From: Draconibacterium sp.
GTDB taxonomy: Bacteria > Bacteroidota > Bacteroidia > Bacteroidales > Prolixibacteraceae
NCBI GenBank assembly: GCA_015493625.1
Contig: WGCT01000379.1
Coordinates: forward strand, 1 to 7,070
Length of the DNA stretch: 7,070 bases
Direction: 5' to 3'
Translations under genes and position numbers: made by a program
Notes under the pieces: model-generated
Database searches by the model: none
Told to the model about the DNA's origin: nothing
What the model saw: only the letters and a program-made list of their open reading frames with translations
In this document: positions 1 to 6,140 of the stretch, piece after piece
How positions within the stretch are numbered: the stretch's first letter is position 1
How the letters are laid out: each line of letters starts with the position of its first letter

Positions 1-17
1 ATGTGTATAAGAGACAG
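1..17 (+). other. Residual Tn5/Nextera mosaic-end adapter (sequencing artefact)
   Basis: The first 17 bases are identical to the last 17 of the 19-base Tn5 mosaic end used in tagmentation libraries; only the leading AG is missing. This is recalled from the published adapter sequence, not from a search. It lies exactly at the sequence edge and interrupts an otherwise open coding frame with an in-frame TAA at 8-10. It is therefore untrimmed library sequence, not a genomic element. Genomic sequence starts at about position 18. Confidence 0.95.
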
Positions 18-19
18 TA

Positions 20-874
20 ACTGCACAGGATAAAATTTTAAAAGTGTGGCCAAACGGAGCACCCAACGAAAACGGAATAACAAAACCCGAAGAAACTTTT
101 AACGGAACTCATGTGCGAAATGTTTCGGAAGCTATAATAACCGTCTATCTCCCTCCGAAGGAGAATAATACCGGAGTGGCAATTGTAATTTGTCCCGGTG
201 GTGGATATAGTTTCGAAGCGATGGATTACGAAGGATACGATATTGCAAAATGGCTGAATACCTTGGGAATTGCCGGAATTGTTTTAAAATATAGGTTGCC
301 CAATGGTCACCCCGAAGTTCCGTTAAGCGATGGTAAACAGGCAATTCGAATTGTTAGAGAAAATGCAAAGGCGTGGAACATTAATCCTGAGAAAGTTGGG
401 ATTGCCGGTTTCTCGGCAGGGGGGCATTTGGCCTCGGCAGTTGGCACTCATTTCGATTATGGCAATAAAAACAGTTCGAATACAACCATGCAATTTAGTA
501 GTCGCCCCAATTTTATGCTGTTGCTTTACCCTGTTATTTCGTTGAAAGAGGAATTTGGACACATGGGAACGAGAATAAATTTAATTGGTAAAACAAACGA
601 TTGGGAATTGGTTGAAAAATATTCAAATGAATTGCAGGTAACACCGGAAACCCCGCCGGCTTTTATAACTGTTGCTAACGACGACCAGATTGTTGCACCT
701 CGAAATTCTGTTGAGTTTTACCTACAGTTAAAAAAGAACCATGTTCCTGCCGAATTACATGTGTTTGCCGAAGGACTTCATGGTTTTTTCCTTAAAAAAG
801 ACAATCTGCCTGTGCGTCAGTGGCCAAACCTTTTTTACGACTGGCTAAAAGCAATGAAAATAGTTGAGAAGTAA
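20..874 (+). CDS. Alpha/beta-hydrolase esterase, acetyl-xylan-esterase-like (5' partial)
   Basis: This is a serine esterase of the alpha/beta-hydrolase fold, in the group often annotated as acetyl xylan esterase or 'xylanase B'-like. Counting from the GTG at 44, it shows an oxyanion-loop motif CPGGGYSF (residues 50-57), a nucleophile elbow GFSAGGH with Ser124, a probable catalytic Asp214 in DDQIVAP, and a catalytic His246 in GLHGFF. The triad is complete and in the usual order. The GTG at 44 is not the true start: the frame stays open upstream to the adapter junction and reads TAQDKILK just before it, which resembles the end of a signal peptide followed by a mature N-terminus. The real start and most of the export signal are therefore missing. 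The TAA stop shares one base with the next gene's ATG, implying an operon. Deacetylation of xylan or xylo-oligosaccharides is inferred from family resemblance and from the GH5/CE15 genes nearby; another carboxylester could be the substrate. Confidence 0.88.
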   Translation, partial: TAQDKILKVWPNGAPNENGITKPEETFNGTHVRNVSEAIITVYLPPKENNTGVAIVICPGGGYSFEAMDYEGYDIAKWLNTLGIAGIVLKYRLPNGHPEVPLSDGKQAIRIVRENAKAWNINPEKVGIAGFSAGGHLASAVGTHFDYGNKNSSNTTMQFSSRPNFMLLLYPVISLKEEFGHMGTRINLIGKTNDWELVEKYSNELQVTPETPPAFITVANDDQIVAPRNSVEFYLQLKKNHVPAELHVFAEGLHGFFLKKDNLPVRQWPNLFYDWLKAMKIVEK

Positions 875-1395
875 TGACTACAAATCCTGTTGAAGTTTTA
901 AAATATTGTCCGAAATGTGGCTCTGAGAACTTTAAAAAAGAGGGCAGTCGCTCGTTAAAATGCACCTGCTGTGGGTTTCACTTTTTTATTAATTCTGCCG
1001 CAGCAGTGGCTGCACTCGTTGTAAATAACGAAGGAAAACTAATGTTGGTAACGCGCGGTGTAGAACCAAATTATGGAAAGTTAGATTTACCGGGCGGTTT
1101 TATCGACCCCGGCGAAACAGCCGAGAGTGCTGTAAAACGCGAACTCGCCGAAGAGCTTGGATTGAAGGTAAAATCGTTAAAATACATTGGCTCGGCACCC
1201 AACGAATACGTTTTTTCCGAATTTACTGTTTATACGCTCGACATGGCTTTTTTGGTGGTTCCCGAGACAACAGAAGGATTAAAGGCCATGGATGATATTA
1301 AAGACTTTCAGTTTTATGCCGAAGAGGAGTTGGATTTCCGCGATATTCCCGCTCCTTCAATTAAAAAATTTGTAACAGATTATTTTAGAGAATGA
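874..1395 (+). CDS. Nudix hydrolase with N-terminal zinc ribbon
   Basis: This 173-residue protein would hydrolyse a nucleoside diphosphate linked to another moiety, releasing a nucleotide or phosphate. A four-cysteine zinc ribbon occupies the N-terminus (C12-x2-C15 and C30-x2-C33). A Nudix domain follows from about residue 42, with a complete Nudix box: G75, E81, R89, E90, E93, E94 and G96 in the pattern Gx5Ex7REUxEExGU. These acidic residues bind the catalytic Mg2+ or Mn2+. The ribbon-plus-Nudix order recalls NADH pyrophosphatase NudC, but the SQPWPFPxS motif that marks NudC after the box is absent, so NAD(H) specificity is not supported. ADP-ribose, a nucleotide sugar or a damaged nucleotide are alternatives. 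There is no export signal, so it is cytoplasmic. Its ATG overlaps the preceding stop by one base (TAATG) and its TGA overlaps the next start by four (ATGA), so translation is probably coupled on both sides. Confidence 0.9.
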   Translation: MTTNPVEVLKYCPKCGSENFKKEGSRSLKCTCCGFHFFINSAAAVAALVVNNEGKLMLVTRGVEPNYGKLDLPGGFIDPGETAESAVKRELAEELGLKVKSLKYIGSAPNEYVFSEFTVYTLDMAFLVVPETTEGLKAMDDIKDFQFYAEEELDFRDIPAPSIKKFVTDYFRE

Positions 1396-3170
1396 GTGCA
1401 ATACAAGATAGATTAACTGCTCTTCGCAGAGAAATGAAACAGCAAAATTTTGATGCCTGGTATATTTCGGGAACCGACCCGCACAGTAGCGAATACTTGC
1501 CGGCGAGGTGGCAAACGCGTGCATTTATTTCCGGATTTACCGGTTCGTATGGGTTAGTTGTAGTAACAAATGCCGATGCCGCTTTATGGACCGATTCGCG
1601 CTATTTTATTCAGGCCGAGCAACAGTTGAAAGGAACCGGAATTACCATGAATAAATTGCGCGTGTACGGTTCGGTTTCGCCCGAGGGGTGGTTATTGGAA
1701 AAACTGCCAGCAGGAAGTAATGTGGGAATCGACGCTGATTCGGTTTCTGTTTCGGTTTTCGAAAACCTTCAAAAGAAATTAGCCGATAAAGATATTAATT
1801 TGGTTGCTGCACCCGATTTGCTCGATATAATCTGGAGAGACCGTCCTGCGCAATCGCCCAATAAAGTTTTTGAACTGGACATAAAATTTGCCGGTTTATC
1901 GCGAAAAGAGAAACAGGAACAAGTAGTTGCCGCTCTTAAGGAAATAGGTGCCGATTACCATGTGGTTTCGATGCTCGACGAACTAGCGTGGCTCTTAAAT
2001 TTGCGCGGCTCCGATATTGAGTATAATCCGGTTTTTACCGGTTTCGGGTTAATAGGAAAAGACGAAAATTATCTGTTTACCGATAGCCAAAAGTTGCCTT
2101 CCGGGCTGATGCAAAAACTACAAACCCAAGGTGTGGTTGTAAAACCATATTCAGAGTTTTACTCGTTTTTAAGTGAGGTAAGAAATAAAATATTCTATTT
2201 CGATAAATCAACAACAAACTTTTCAACCCACAAAGCAATAAAGCCAAATAATGAAATTGTAAATGGCACTTCGATTATTGCAAAATTAAAGGCAATAAAA
2301 AACAGTGTTGAGATTGATGGTTTTAGAAATGCAATGGTTCGCGACGGTGTTGCAATGGTTGAGTTACACGCCTGGTTAAAAGAAAATGTTGCTAAAAACA
2401 AGATTTCTGAGTTCGATGTGGGGCAGAAACTTAAATCATTTCGTGCAATGCAGTCACATTTTGTGGGCGAAAGTTTTCCCCCGATTGTAGGGTATAAAGA
2501 GCATGGTGCTATTGTTCACTTGTCGGTGGGGAAAGACGACGCTCTGCCAATTGAACCGGAAGGAATTTTGCTCTTCGATTCGGGTGGCCAGTATTTCGAT
2601 GGAACAACAGATATAACCAGAACTGTTGCTCTTGGTAATGTTACCGACCTCCAAAAGAGAGATTACACATTGGTTTTGAAGGGAATGATTGCGTTGGCAA
2701 AAGCAAAATTTCCTGTGGGAACAAAGGGGTGTCATCTCGATATTCTTGCACGGAAACCTCTCTGGGAGGTAGGATTAAATTACGGTCATGGAACAGGGCA
2801 CGGAGTGGGGCATTTTTTAAATGTTCACGAGGGACCAATGTCTATTCGTCAAGATTATAACGAAACGGCAATTGCTCCCGGCATGGTAACTTCAAACGAA
2901 CCTGCTTTTTATCGCGAAGGTGAATACGGAATAAGAACGGAAAATTTGATGCTGTGCGTGGAACTTGAAGAGAGTGAATTCGGTAAATTTTTGGGCTTCG
3001 AAACGTTAACTCTGTGCCCCATCGATACCACTCTAATTCAACTTAATTTATTAGACGAAAATGAAAAGAAGTGGCTAAACAGCTATCATAAAAAGGTTTC
3101 GGAGAAATTAAAGCCATTGTTGCCCAAGAAGTTACATGGATATCTGGCGGAGTTGACAAAAGAGATATAA
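1392..3170 (+). CDS. Xaa-Pro aminopeptidase (aminopeptidase P, peptidase family M24B)
   Basis: This enzyme removes the N-terminal residue from peptides whose second residue is proline, using a two-metal (usually Mn2+) centre. At 592 residues it is the long, three-domain type seen in Bacteroidota and in eukaryotic XPNPEP1, not the roughly 440-residue E. coli type. A creatinase-like N-terminal domain includes GTDPHSSEYL (27-36), FISGFTGS (45-52) and WTDSRYF (66-72). A second creatinase-like domain covers roughly residues 155-310. The pita-bread catalytic domain follows from about 313, with a short C-terminal extension from about 530. Metal ligands are complete: D396, D407 (DGTTDITRT), H470 (GHGTGHG), E503 (NEPAFY) and E517 (GIRTEN). 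H376 and H479 match the conserved active-site histidines, and all spacings agree with the human enzyme. There is no signal peptide, so it is cytoplasmic and likely salvages proline-containing peptides. The start overlaps the Nudix stop (ATGA). Confidence 0.96.
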   Translation: MSAIQDRLTALRREMKQQNFDAWYISGTDPHSSEYLPARWQTRAFISGFTGSYGLVVVTNADAALWTDSRYFIQAEQQLKGTGITMNKLRVYGSVSPEGWLLEKLPAGSNVGIDADSVSVSVFENLQKKLADKDINLVAAPDLLDIIWRDRPAQSPNKVFELDIKFAGLSRKEKQEQVVAALKEIGADYHVVSMLDELAWLLNLRGSDIEYNPVFTGFGLIGKDENYLFTDSQKLPSGLMQKLQTQGVVVKPYSEFYSFLSEVRNKIFYFDKSTTNFSTHKAIKPNNEIVNGTSIIAKLKAIKNSVEIDGFRNAMVRDGVAMVELHAWLKENVAKNKISEFDVGQKLKSFRAMQSHFVGESFPPIVGYKEHGAIVHLSVGKDDALPIEPEGILLFDSGGQYFDGTTDITRTVALGNVTDLQKRDYTLVLKGMIALAKAKFPVGTKGCHLDILARKPLWEVGLNYGHGTGHGVGHFLNVHEGPMSIRQDYNETAIAPGMVTSNEPAFYREGEYGIRTENLMLCVELEESEFGKFLGFETLTLCPIDTTLIQLNLLDENEKKWLNSYHKKVSEKLKPLLPKKLHGYLAELTKEI

Positions 3171-3176
3171 TTCTAT

Positions 3177-4502
3177 TCAACTACTTTTTTTTGAAGGCGT
3201 AAAAAGTATTAAAATATTAATAAAATATGCCGCTATAATTGTGCTGTTTCCTAATGTTTCGTTGTAATAGCTGTTTATTATTTTTCCGGTAAGAGCAATT
3301 AACCCGCCAAAAACTATTGCTGCAACTACATGCTTTTTATTTGTTTTTATATCTAATAATCCGGCAAGAGTTGGTACTACAAAAGCACCCGAGAAAAAGG
3401 CAAGAGCAAACAGCAGCGATTGGATAACAGATGTTACAAATAGTGCAATAACAATGCTTAAAGCTCCCATTATTACTATTATAACTCGTGTTTTTCTCAT
3501 CGAGTTCGAACCTTTTAGATTTCCCGATACGAGTTCATTTATAATCATCGACGAAGTTAACAGAGTTGTATCGGCCGACGACATTACTGCCGACAAGAGT
3601 GCTGCTATAAAAAGTCCGTAAGCCCAGCCGGGAAGCAAATGTTCGGCAAAAGAGATAATTTCGTTTGTATCGGTTTGTTGCGAAACAATGCCAAGATAGG
3701 TGAGTGCAAAAGAAACAGGAATTAAAATCAAAGCAACTGCTAAAATGCTTCGTGTTGCTGTTTTTTCATTTTTTGCACAAAAAAGGCGCGAGTAAATATC
3801 GGGGCCCACCATAAAAGTTACCGAGTAGGTGAGGAGCAGAACCAGTAAATCGAAAGCAGTAAACGAGGAATTAAAGAGTGCCTGAAAAGAAAAACTTTCG
3901 AAACTTTCTGTAGAAATACTTTGCAACGAAAAGAAAATTAATGCAGCCAGCCCTGTAATTATTAATGCCGCTTGCAAAGCATCGGTTTTTAAAATACTCA
4001 GCTGCCCACCCAGTAAAGTGTAAATAATAAATACGATGCCCGATACAATTGCGGCAATGTTGTAATCGATAAAACCTAACCCGCTAATAATTTGTGCCGC
4101 TGCAATAATTTGTGCTGCAACAATTCCGAGCCAGGCCACGGGAATAATTGCCGACGAAATAGTTTCGGCTTTTTTCCCGTAAAACAAACCAATCATTTCG
4201 GGAAGTGTGTAGTTCCCAAAGCGTTTTACTTTTTTCGAAAGAGGAATTAAAAAAGCCAGCCCTGCAGCAGCCGAGAAAAGAAACCACAACGCTGCCCAGC
4301 CAATTTCGCGACTCAGTTCAATGGTTCCCAATATTGCCGAACCGCCCAAAATTGTTGCCAGTAAACTGCCCGAAACAGGAATCAATCCGGCTTTTTTCCC
4401 CGCAACATAATAATCACCCGGCGACTTAATTTTAAAAGCCGAATAGACGCCTATTGCCAAAACTGCCGTAAAATAGATTGCTATTGTAATTTCTATCTCC
4501 AT
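3177..4502 (-). CDS. Sodium:solute symporter family transporter (SSS, TC 2.A.21)
   Basis: This is an inner-membrane secondary transporter of 441 residues that would couple Na+ entry to uptake of a solute. Hydrophobic segments run nearly end to end, consistent with about 12-13 membrane helices; the first is at about residues 4-23. Family motifs include TLLGGQLSILKTDALQ (162-177), where D174 aligns with the conserved TD of proline symporter PutP, and AVMSSADTTLL (305-315). In that second motif S308/S309 match the Ser/Thr pair that binds Na+ in this fold. A loop motif GPDIYSRLFCAKN (233-245) precedes another helix. It is slightly shorter than many members (about 480-550), with a minimal C-terminal tail. 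The substrate cannot be read: sugars, sugar acids, amino acids and vitamins all occur in the family. It converges on the aminopeptidase and diverges from the GH5-CE15 pair, so uptake of a polysaccharide product is possible but only inferred. No Shine-Dalgarno sequence is visible before the ATG. Confidence 0.92.
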   Translation of the reverse strand: MEIEITIAIYFTAVLAIGVYSAFKIKSPGDYYVAGKKAGLIPVSGSLLATILGGSAILGTIELSREIGWAALWFLFSAAAGLAFLIPLSKKVKRFGNYTLPEMIGLFYGKKAETISSAIIPVAWLGIVAAQIIAAAQIISGLGFIDYNIAAIVSGIVFIIYTLLGGQLSILKTDALQAALIITGLAALIFFSLQSISTESFESFSFQALFNSSFTAFDLLVLLLTYSVTFMVGPDIYSRLFCAKNEKTATRSILAVALILIPVSFALTYLGIVSQQTDTNEIISFAEHLLPGWAYGLFIAALLSAVMSSADTTLLTSSMIINELVSGNLKGSNSMRKTRVIIVIMGALSIVIALFVTSVIQSLLFALAFFSGAFVVPTLAGLLDIKTNKKHVVAAIVFGGLIALTGKIINSYYNETLGNSTIIAAYFINILILFTPSKKSS

Positions 4503-4534
4503 ATTTTACGGTGGCAAATATCGGAAAATAAAAC

Positions 4535-4558
4535 ACTATGGACTAAAAGTACCATAGT
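4535..4558. repeat. Inverted repeat ACTATGG-N10-CCATAGT upstream of the symporter
   Basis: Perfect 7-base arms at 4535-4541 and 4552-4558 flank a 10-base spacer. The repeat lies 33-56 bases upstream of the symporter start codon, in its promoter or leader. It could be an operator for a dimeric regulator or a leader hairpin. Four T residues (4558-4561) follow on the plus strand, but no plus-strand gene ends nearby, so a terminator is unlikely. Confidence 0.5.
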
Positions 4559-4611
4559 TTTATACGATGAATGAAATTCATTTAAGAAAAACTGATTTCA
4601 GATTATATCCG

Positions 4612-4639
4612 CCATAGTAATTAAAATTGTTGTTACTAT
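4612..4639. repeat. Second ATAGT/ACTAT inverted repeat in the divergent region
   Basis: ATAGTAA at 4614-4620 and TTACTAT at 4633-4639 form 7-base complementary arms around a 12-base AT-rich spacer. The left arm sits inside a second copy of CCATAGT (4612-4618), the same heptamer found at 4552-4558. The shared core suggests two related sites about 80 bases apart, though short AT-rich repeats arise easily by chance. Confidence 0.35.
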
Positions 4640-4726
4640 CGAAGAGATTCCATCTTTTTTCAAAATCTCAAATCGTTAATCATCATTCGACATTCACTTT
4701 TTATATTTTTAGAAGCTAAAGCAAGA

Positions 4727-4740
4727 TGCACTAAAGTGCA
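4727..4740. repeat. Palindrome TGCACT-AA-AGTGCA
   Basis: Six-base arms at 4727-4732 and 4735-4740 are perfectly complementary around a two-base centre. It sits about midway between the symporter and GH5 genes. As DNA it could be a binding site for a dimeric regulator. As RNA it would be a tight small hairpin, with TTTT four bases downstream at 4744-4747. That is too short a stem and too weak a T-run for a confident terminator call. Confidence 0.4.
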
Positions 4741-4992
4741 CAGTTTTAACTCTCATTGTGACCAATAAAGGCGATAATGTATACCTTTCTATTTACAAGC
4801 AACGATATAGCTGAAATTGTTTGTTTTAGCCAAATAATAAAATGTTAATACCTGAATTCTTCGTTTAAAAGACTTTGGGTTTTCTCTTCTGATATGGATT
4901 AATTAATTGTTTTTGCAGTTAACAGGAAGTGTTTTGTATTATTTCAACTTCAAATAAAATTGTATCTTTAACAAAATAAAAAAATAAAATAG

Positions 4993-6135
4993 ATGAAACG
5001 AAGAGCTTTTATTAGAAATACAGGTTTTATTGCTGCAGGAATAGGTCTTTCAGGAACAATTTCAGCGTCAAATCTTCCGGCAATAAGTAAAAATAAGTTG
5101 CCCCGTTGGAGGGGGTTTAATCTGTTAGATTATTTTGTAGCCACATCGAATGACAAATCTTTTGCCTCGACTGAAGACGATTTTAAGTGGATGGCAGAGT
5201 GGGGGTTCGATTTTGTGAGATTGCCGATGGCTTACCCGCGTTATATAAAATTCGACCCGGCAAAAAACATTACGCCCCACGACGTGTACAATATTAATGA
5301 AGAGGAGGTCGACAGGGTGCAGTCGTTGGTTGAAAAGGCCAATAAACATGGAATTCATGTGAGCTTAAATTTGCACCGTGCTCCCGGGTTTTGTGTAAAT
5401 GCCGGTTTTAACGAACCCTATAATTTATGGAAAGACGAAGAGGCACAAAAAGCATTCTATTTTCATTGGGGAATGTGGGCAAAACGGTTTGCATCGCTTT
5501 CGCAAAAACAAATTAGTTTCGATTTGGTTAATGAACCCTGTACGCGCGAAGATATGAATGACCAGTTTTCGAAACGCGGGCCAATTCCGGGAAAACTTTA
5601 CCGGAAAGTGATACTGAATGCTACCAATGAAATTCGAAAATATAATCCAAATCATTTGGTTATTGCCGATGGAAACAATGTTGGCGGCGATGTAATTCCC
5701 GAAGCTTTCGATTTAAATGTTGGGCAGAGTTGTCGCGGATATTTTCCACATCAAATATCGCATTACCGCGCTCCGTGGGTTTATAAAAACCCTGACGATG
5801 CTCCCAACCCGGTATGGCCGGGTACAATCGACGGTAAATATTACAGCAAAAAAAGCCTTGTGAATTATTATGCTCAATGGATTGATGCTGTGAACAACGG
5901 AATTGGCGTGCATTGTGGCGAATGTGGAAGTTGGAAAGCTACTCCACACGATGTGTTTTTAGCGTGGTTCGAAGATGTGGTAAGTGTTTTAACCGAACAT
6001 GGAATTGGTTATGCTCTTTGGAATTTCAGGGGCGATTTTGGAATCCTCGATTCGGGACGTGCCGACGTGAATTATGAAGATTGGCATGGCCATAAACTCG
6101 ACCGGAAACTGTTAACTATGTTGCAAAAATATTAA
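4993..6135 (+). CDS. Glycoside hydrolase family 5 enzyme with twin-arginine-type signal
   Basis: This is a retaining glycoside hydrolase of clan GH-A, predicted to be an exported (beta/alpha)8-barrel that cleaves a beta-linked polysaccharide. It has 380 residues. The N-terminus MKRRAFI followed by a hydrophobic stretch (about 10-25) resembles a Tat signal; cleavage near A25 is plausible and there is no lipobox Cys. The barrel starts near RWRGFNLLDYF (38-48). Typical GH5 landmarks follow: R76 in VRLP, H128 in NLHRAPG, the acid/base N180-E181 in FDLVNEP, H257-Y258 in SHYRAPW, the nucleophile E310 in HCGECGSW, and W343 in ALWNFRG. The whole protein is a single catalytic domain with no binding module. 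Cellulase, mannanase and xylanase activities all occur in GH5, and I cannot assign the subfamily by eye. The CE15 gene 5 bases downstream favours a xylan or lignocellulose substrate (inference). Cysteines flank the nucleophile (C308, C311), which is notable. Confidence 0.92.
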   Translation: MKRRAFIRNTGFIAAGIGLSGTISASNLPAISKNKLPRWRGFNLLDYFVATSNDKSFASTEDDFKWMAEWGFDFVRLPMAYPRYIKFDPAKNITPHDVYNINEEEVDRVQSLVEKANKHGIHVSLNLHRAPGFCVNAGFNEPYNLWKDEEAQKAFYFHWGMWAKRFASLSQKQISFDLVNEPCTREDMNDQFSKRGPIPGKLYRKVILNATNEIRKYNPNHLVIADGNNVGGDVIPEAFDLNVGQSCRGYFPHQISHYRAPWVYKNPDDAPNPVWPGTIDGKYYSKKSLVNYYAQWIDAVNNGIGVHCGECGSWKATPHDVFLAWFEDVVSVLTEHGIGYALWNFRGDFGILDSGRADVNYEDWHGHKLDRKLLTMLQKY

Positions 6136-6140
6136 ACCGG

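Larger units (their letters stand above)
4503..4992. other. Divergent AT-rich intergenic region, presumed two-way promoter region
   Basis: This 490-base stretch separates the symporter start (minus strand) from the GH5 start (plus strand), so it must carry the promoters of both unless distant ones are used. It is visibly richer in A+T than the flanking genes and every frame is broken. I find no tRNA, riboswitch or convincing small gene. It holds several short inverted repeats, listed separately. Near-matches to the Bacteroidota -7 box TAnnTTTG are TATCTTTA at 4963-4970 (plus strand, upstream of GH5) and GATATTTG on the minus strand at 4515-4522 (upstream of the symporter). Each has one mismatch, and neither has a -33 TTTG at normal spacing, so no promoter is called. 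The leader just before the GH5 ATG (4970-4992) is almost all A and T with no Shine-Dalgarno site, as usual in this phylum. Confidence 0.7.

Noticed and set aside
1..19. Natural Tn5/IS50 transposon end
   Set aside because: The match is to the engineered mosaic end used in library preparation, it is at the exact sequence edge, and no transposase or second end follows.
3176..3195. Bidirectional terminator between the convergent genes
   Set aside because: The only stem is TTCAA/TTGAA (5 bases, AT-rich) around a T-run in the loop, with no T-run after the stem on either strand; it also lies in the symporter's coding end.
4205..4429. 74-codon plus-strand ORF antisense to the symporter
   Set aside because: It overlaps conserved membrane-helix coding sequence of the symporter and has no recognisable features.
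4535..4561. Rho-independent terminator on the plus strand
   Set aside because: No plus-strand transcript is expected to end here, the stem is only 7 bases with a 10-base loop, and the T-run is four bases.
4570..4582. Palindrome AATGAA-A-TTCATT
   Set aside because: Short arms rich in A/T in an AT-rich region; likely chance and unrelated to the ATAGT repeats.
4713..4814. 33-codon open stretch on the plus strand in the divergent intergenic region
   Set aside because: It has no ATG, only a mid-frame GTG, no family resemblance, and is within the range expected by chance between stops.
4503..4992. CRISPR array, tRNA, riboswitch or degenerate gene in the intergenic region
   Set aside because: No regularly spaced repeats, cloverleaf pattern, conserved riboswitch core or extended coding remnant was seen.
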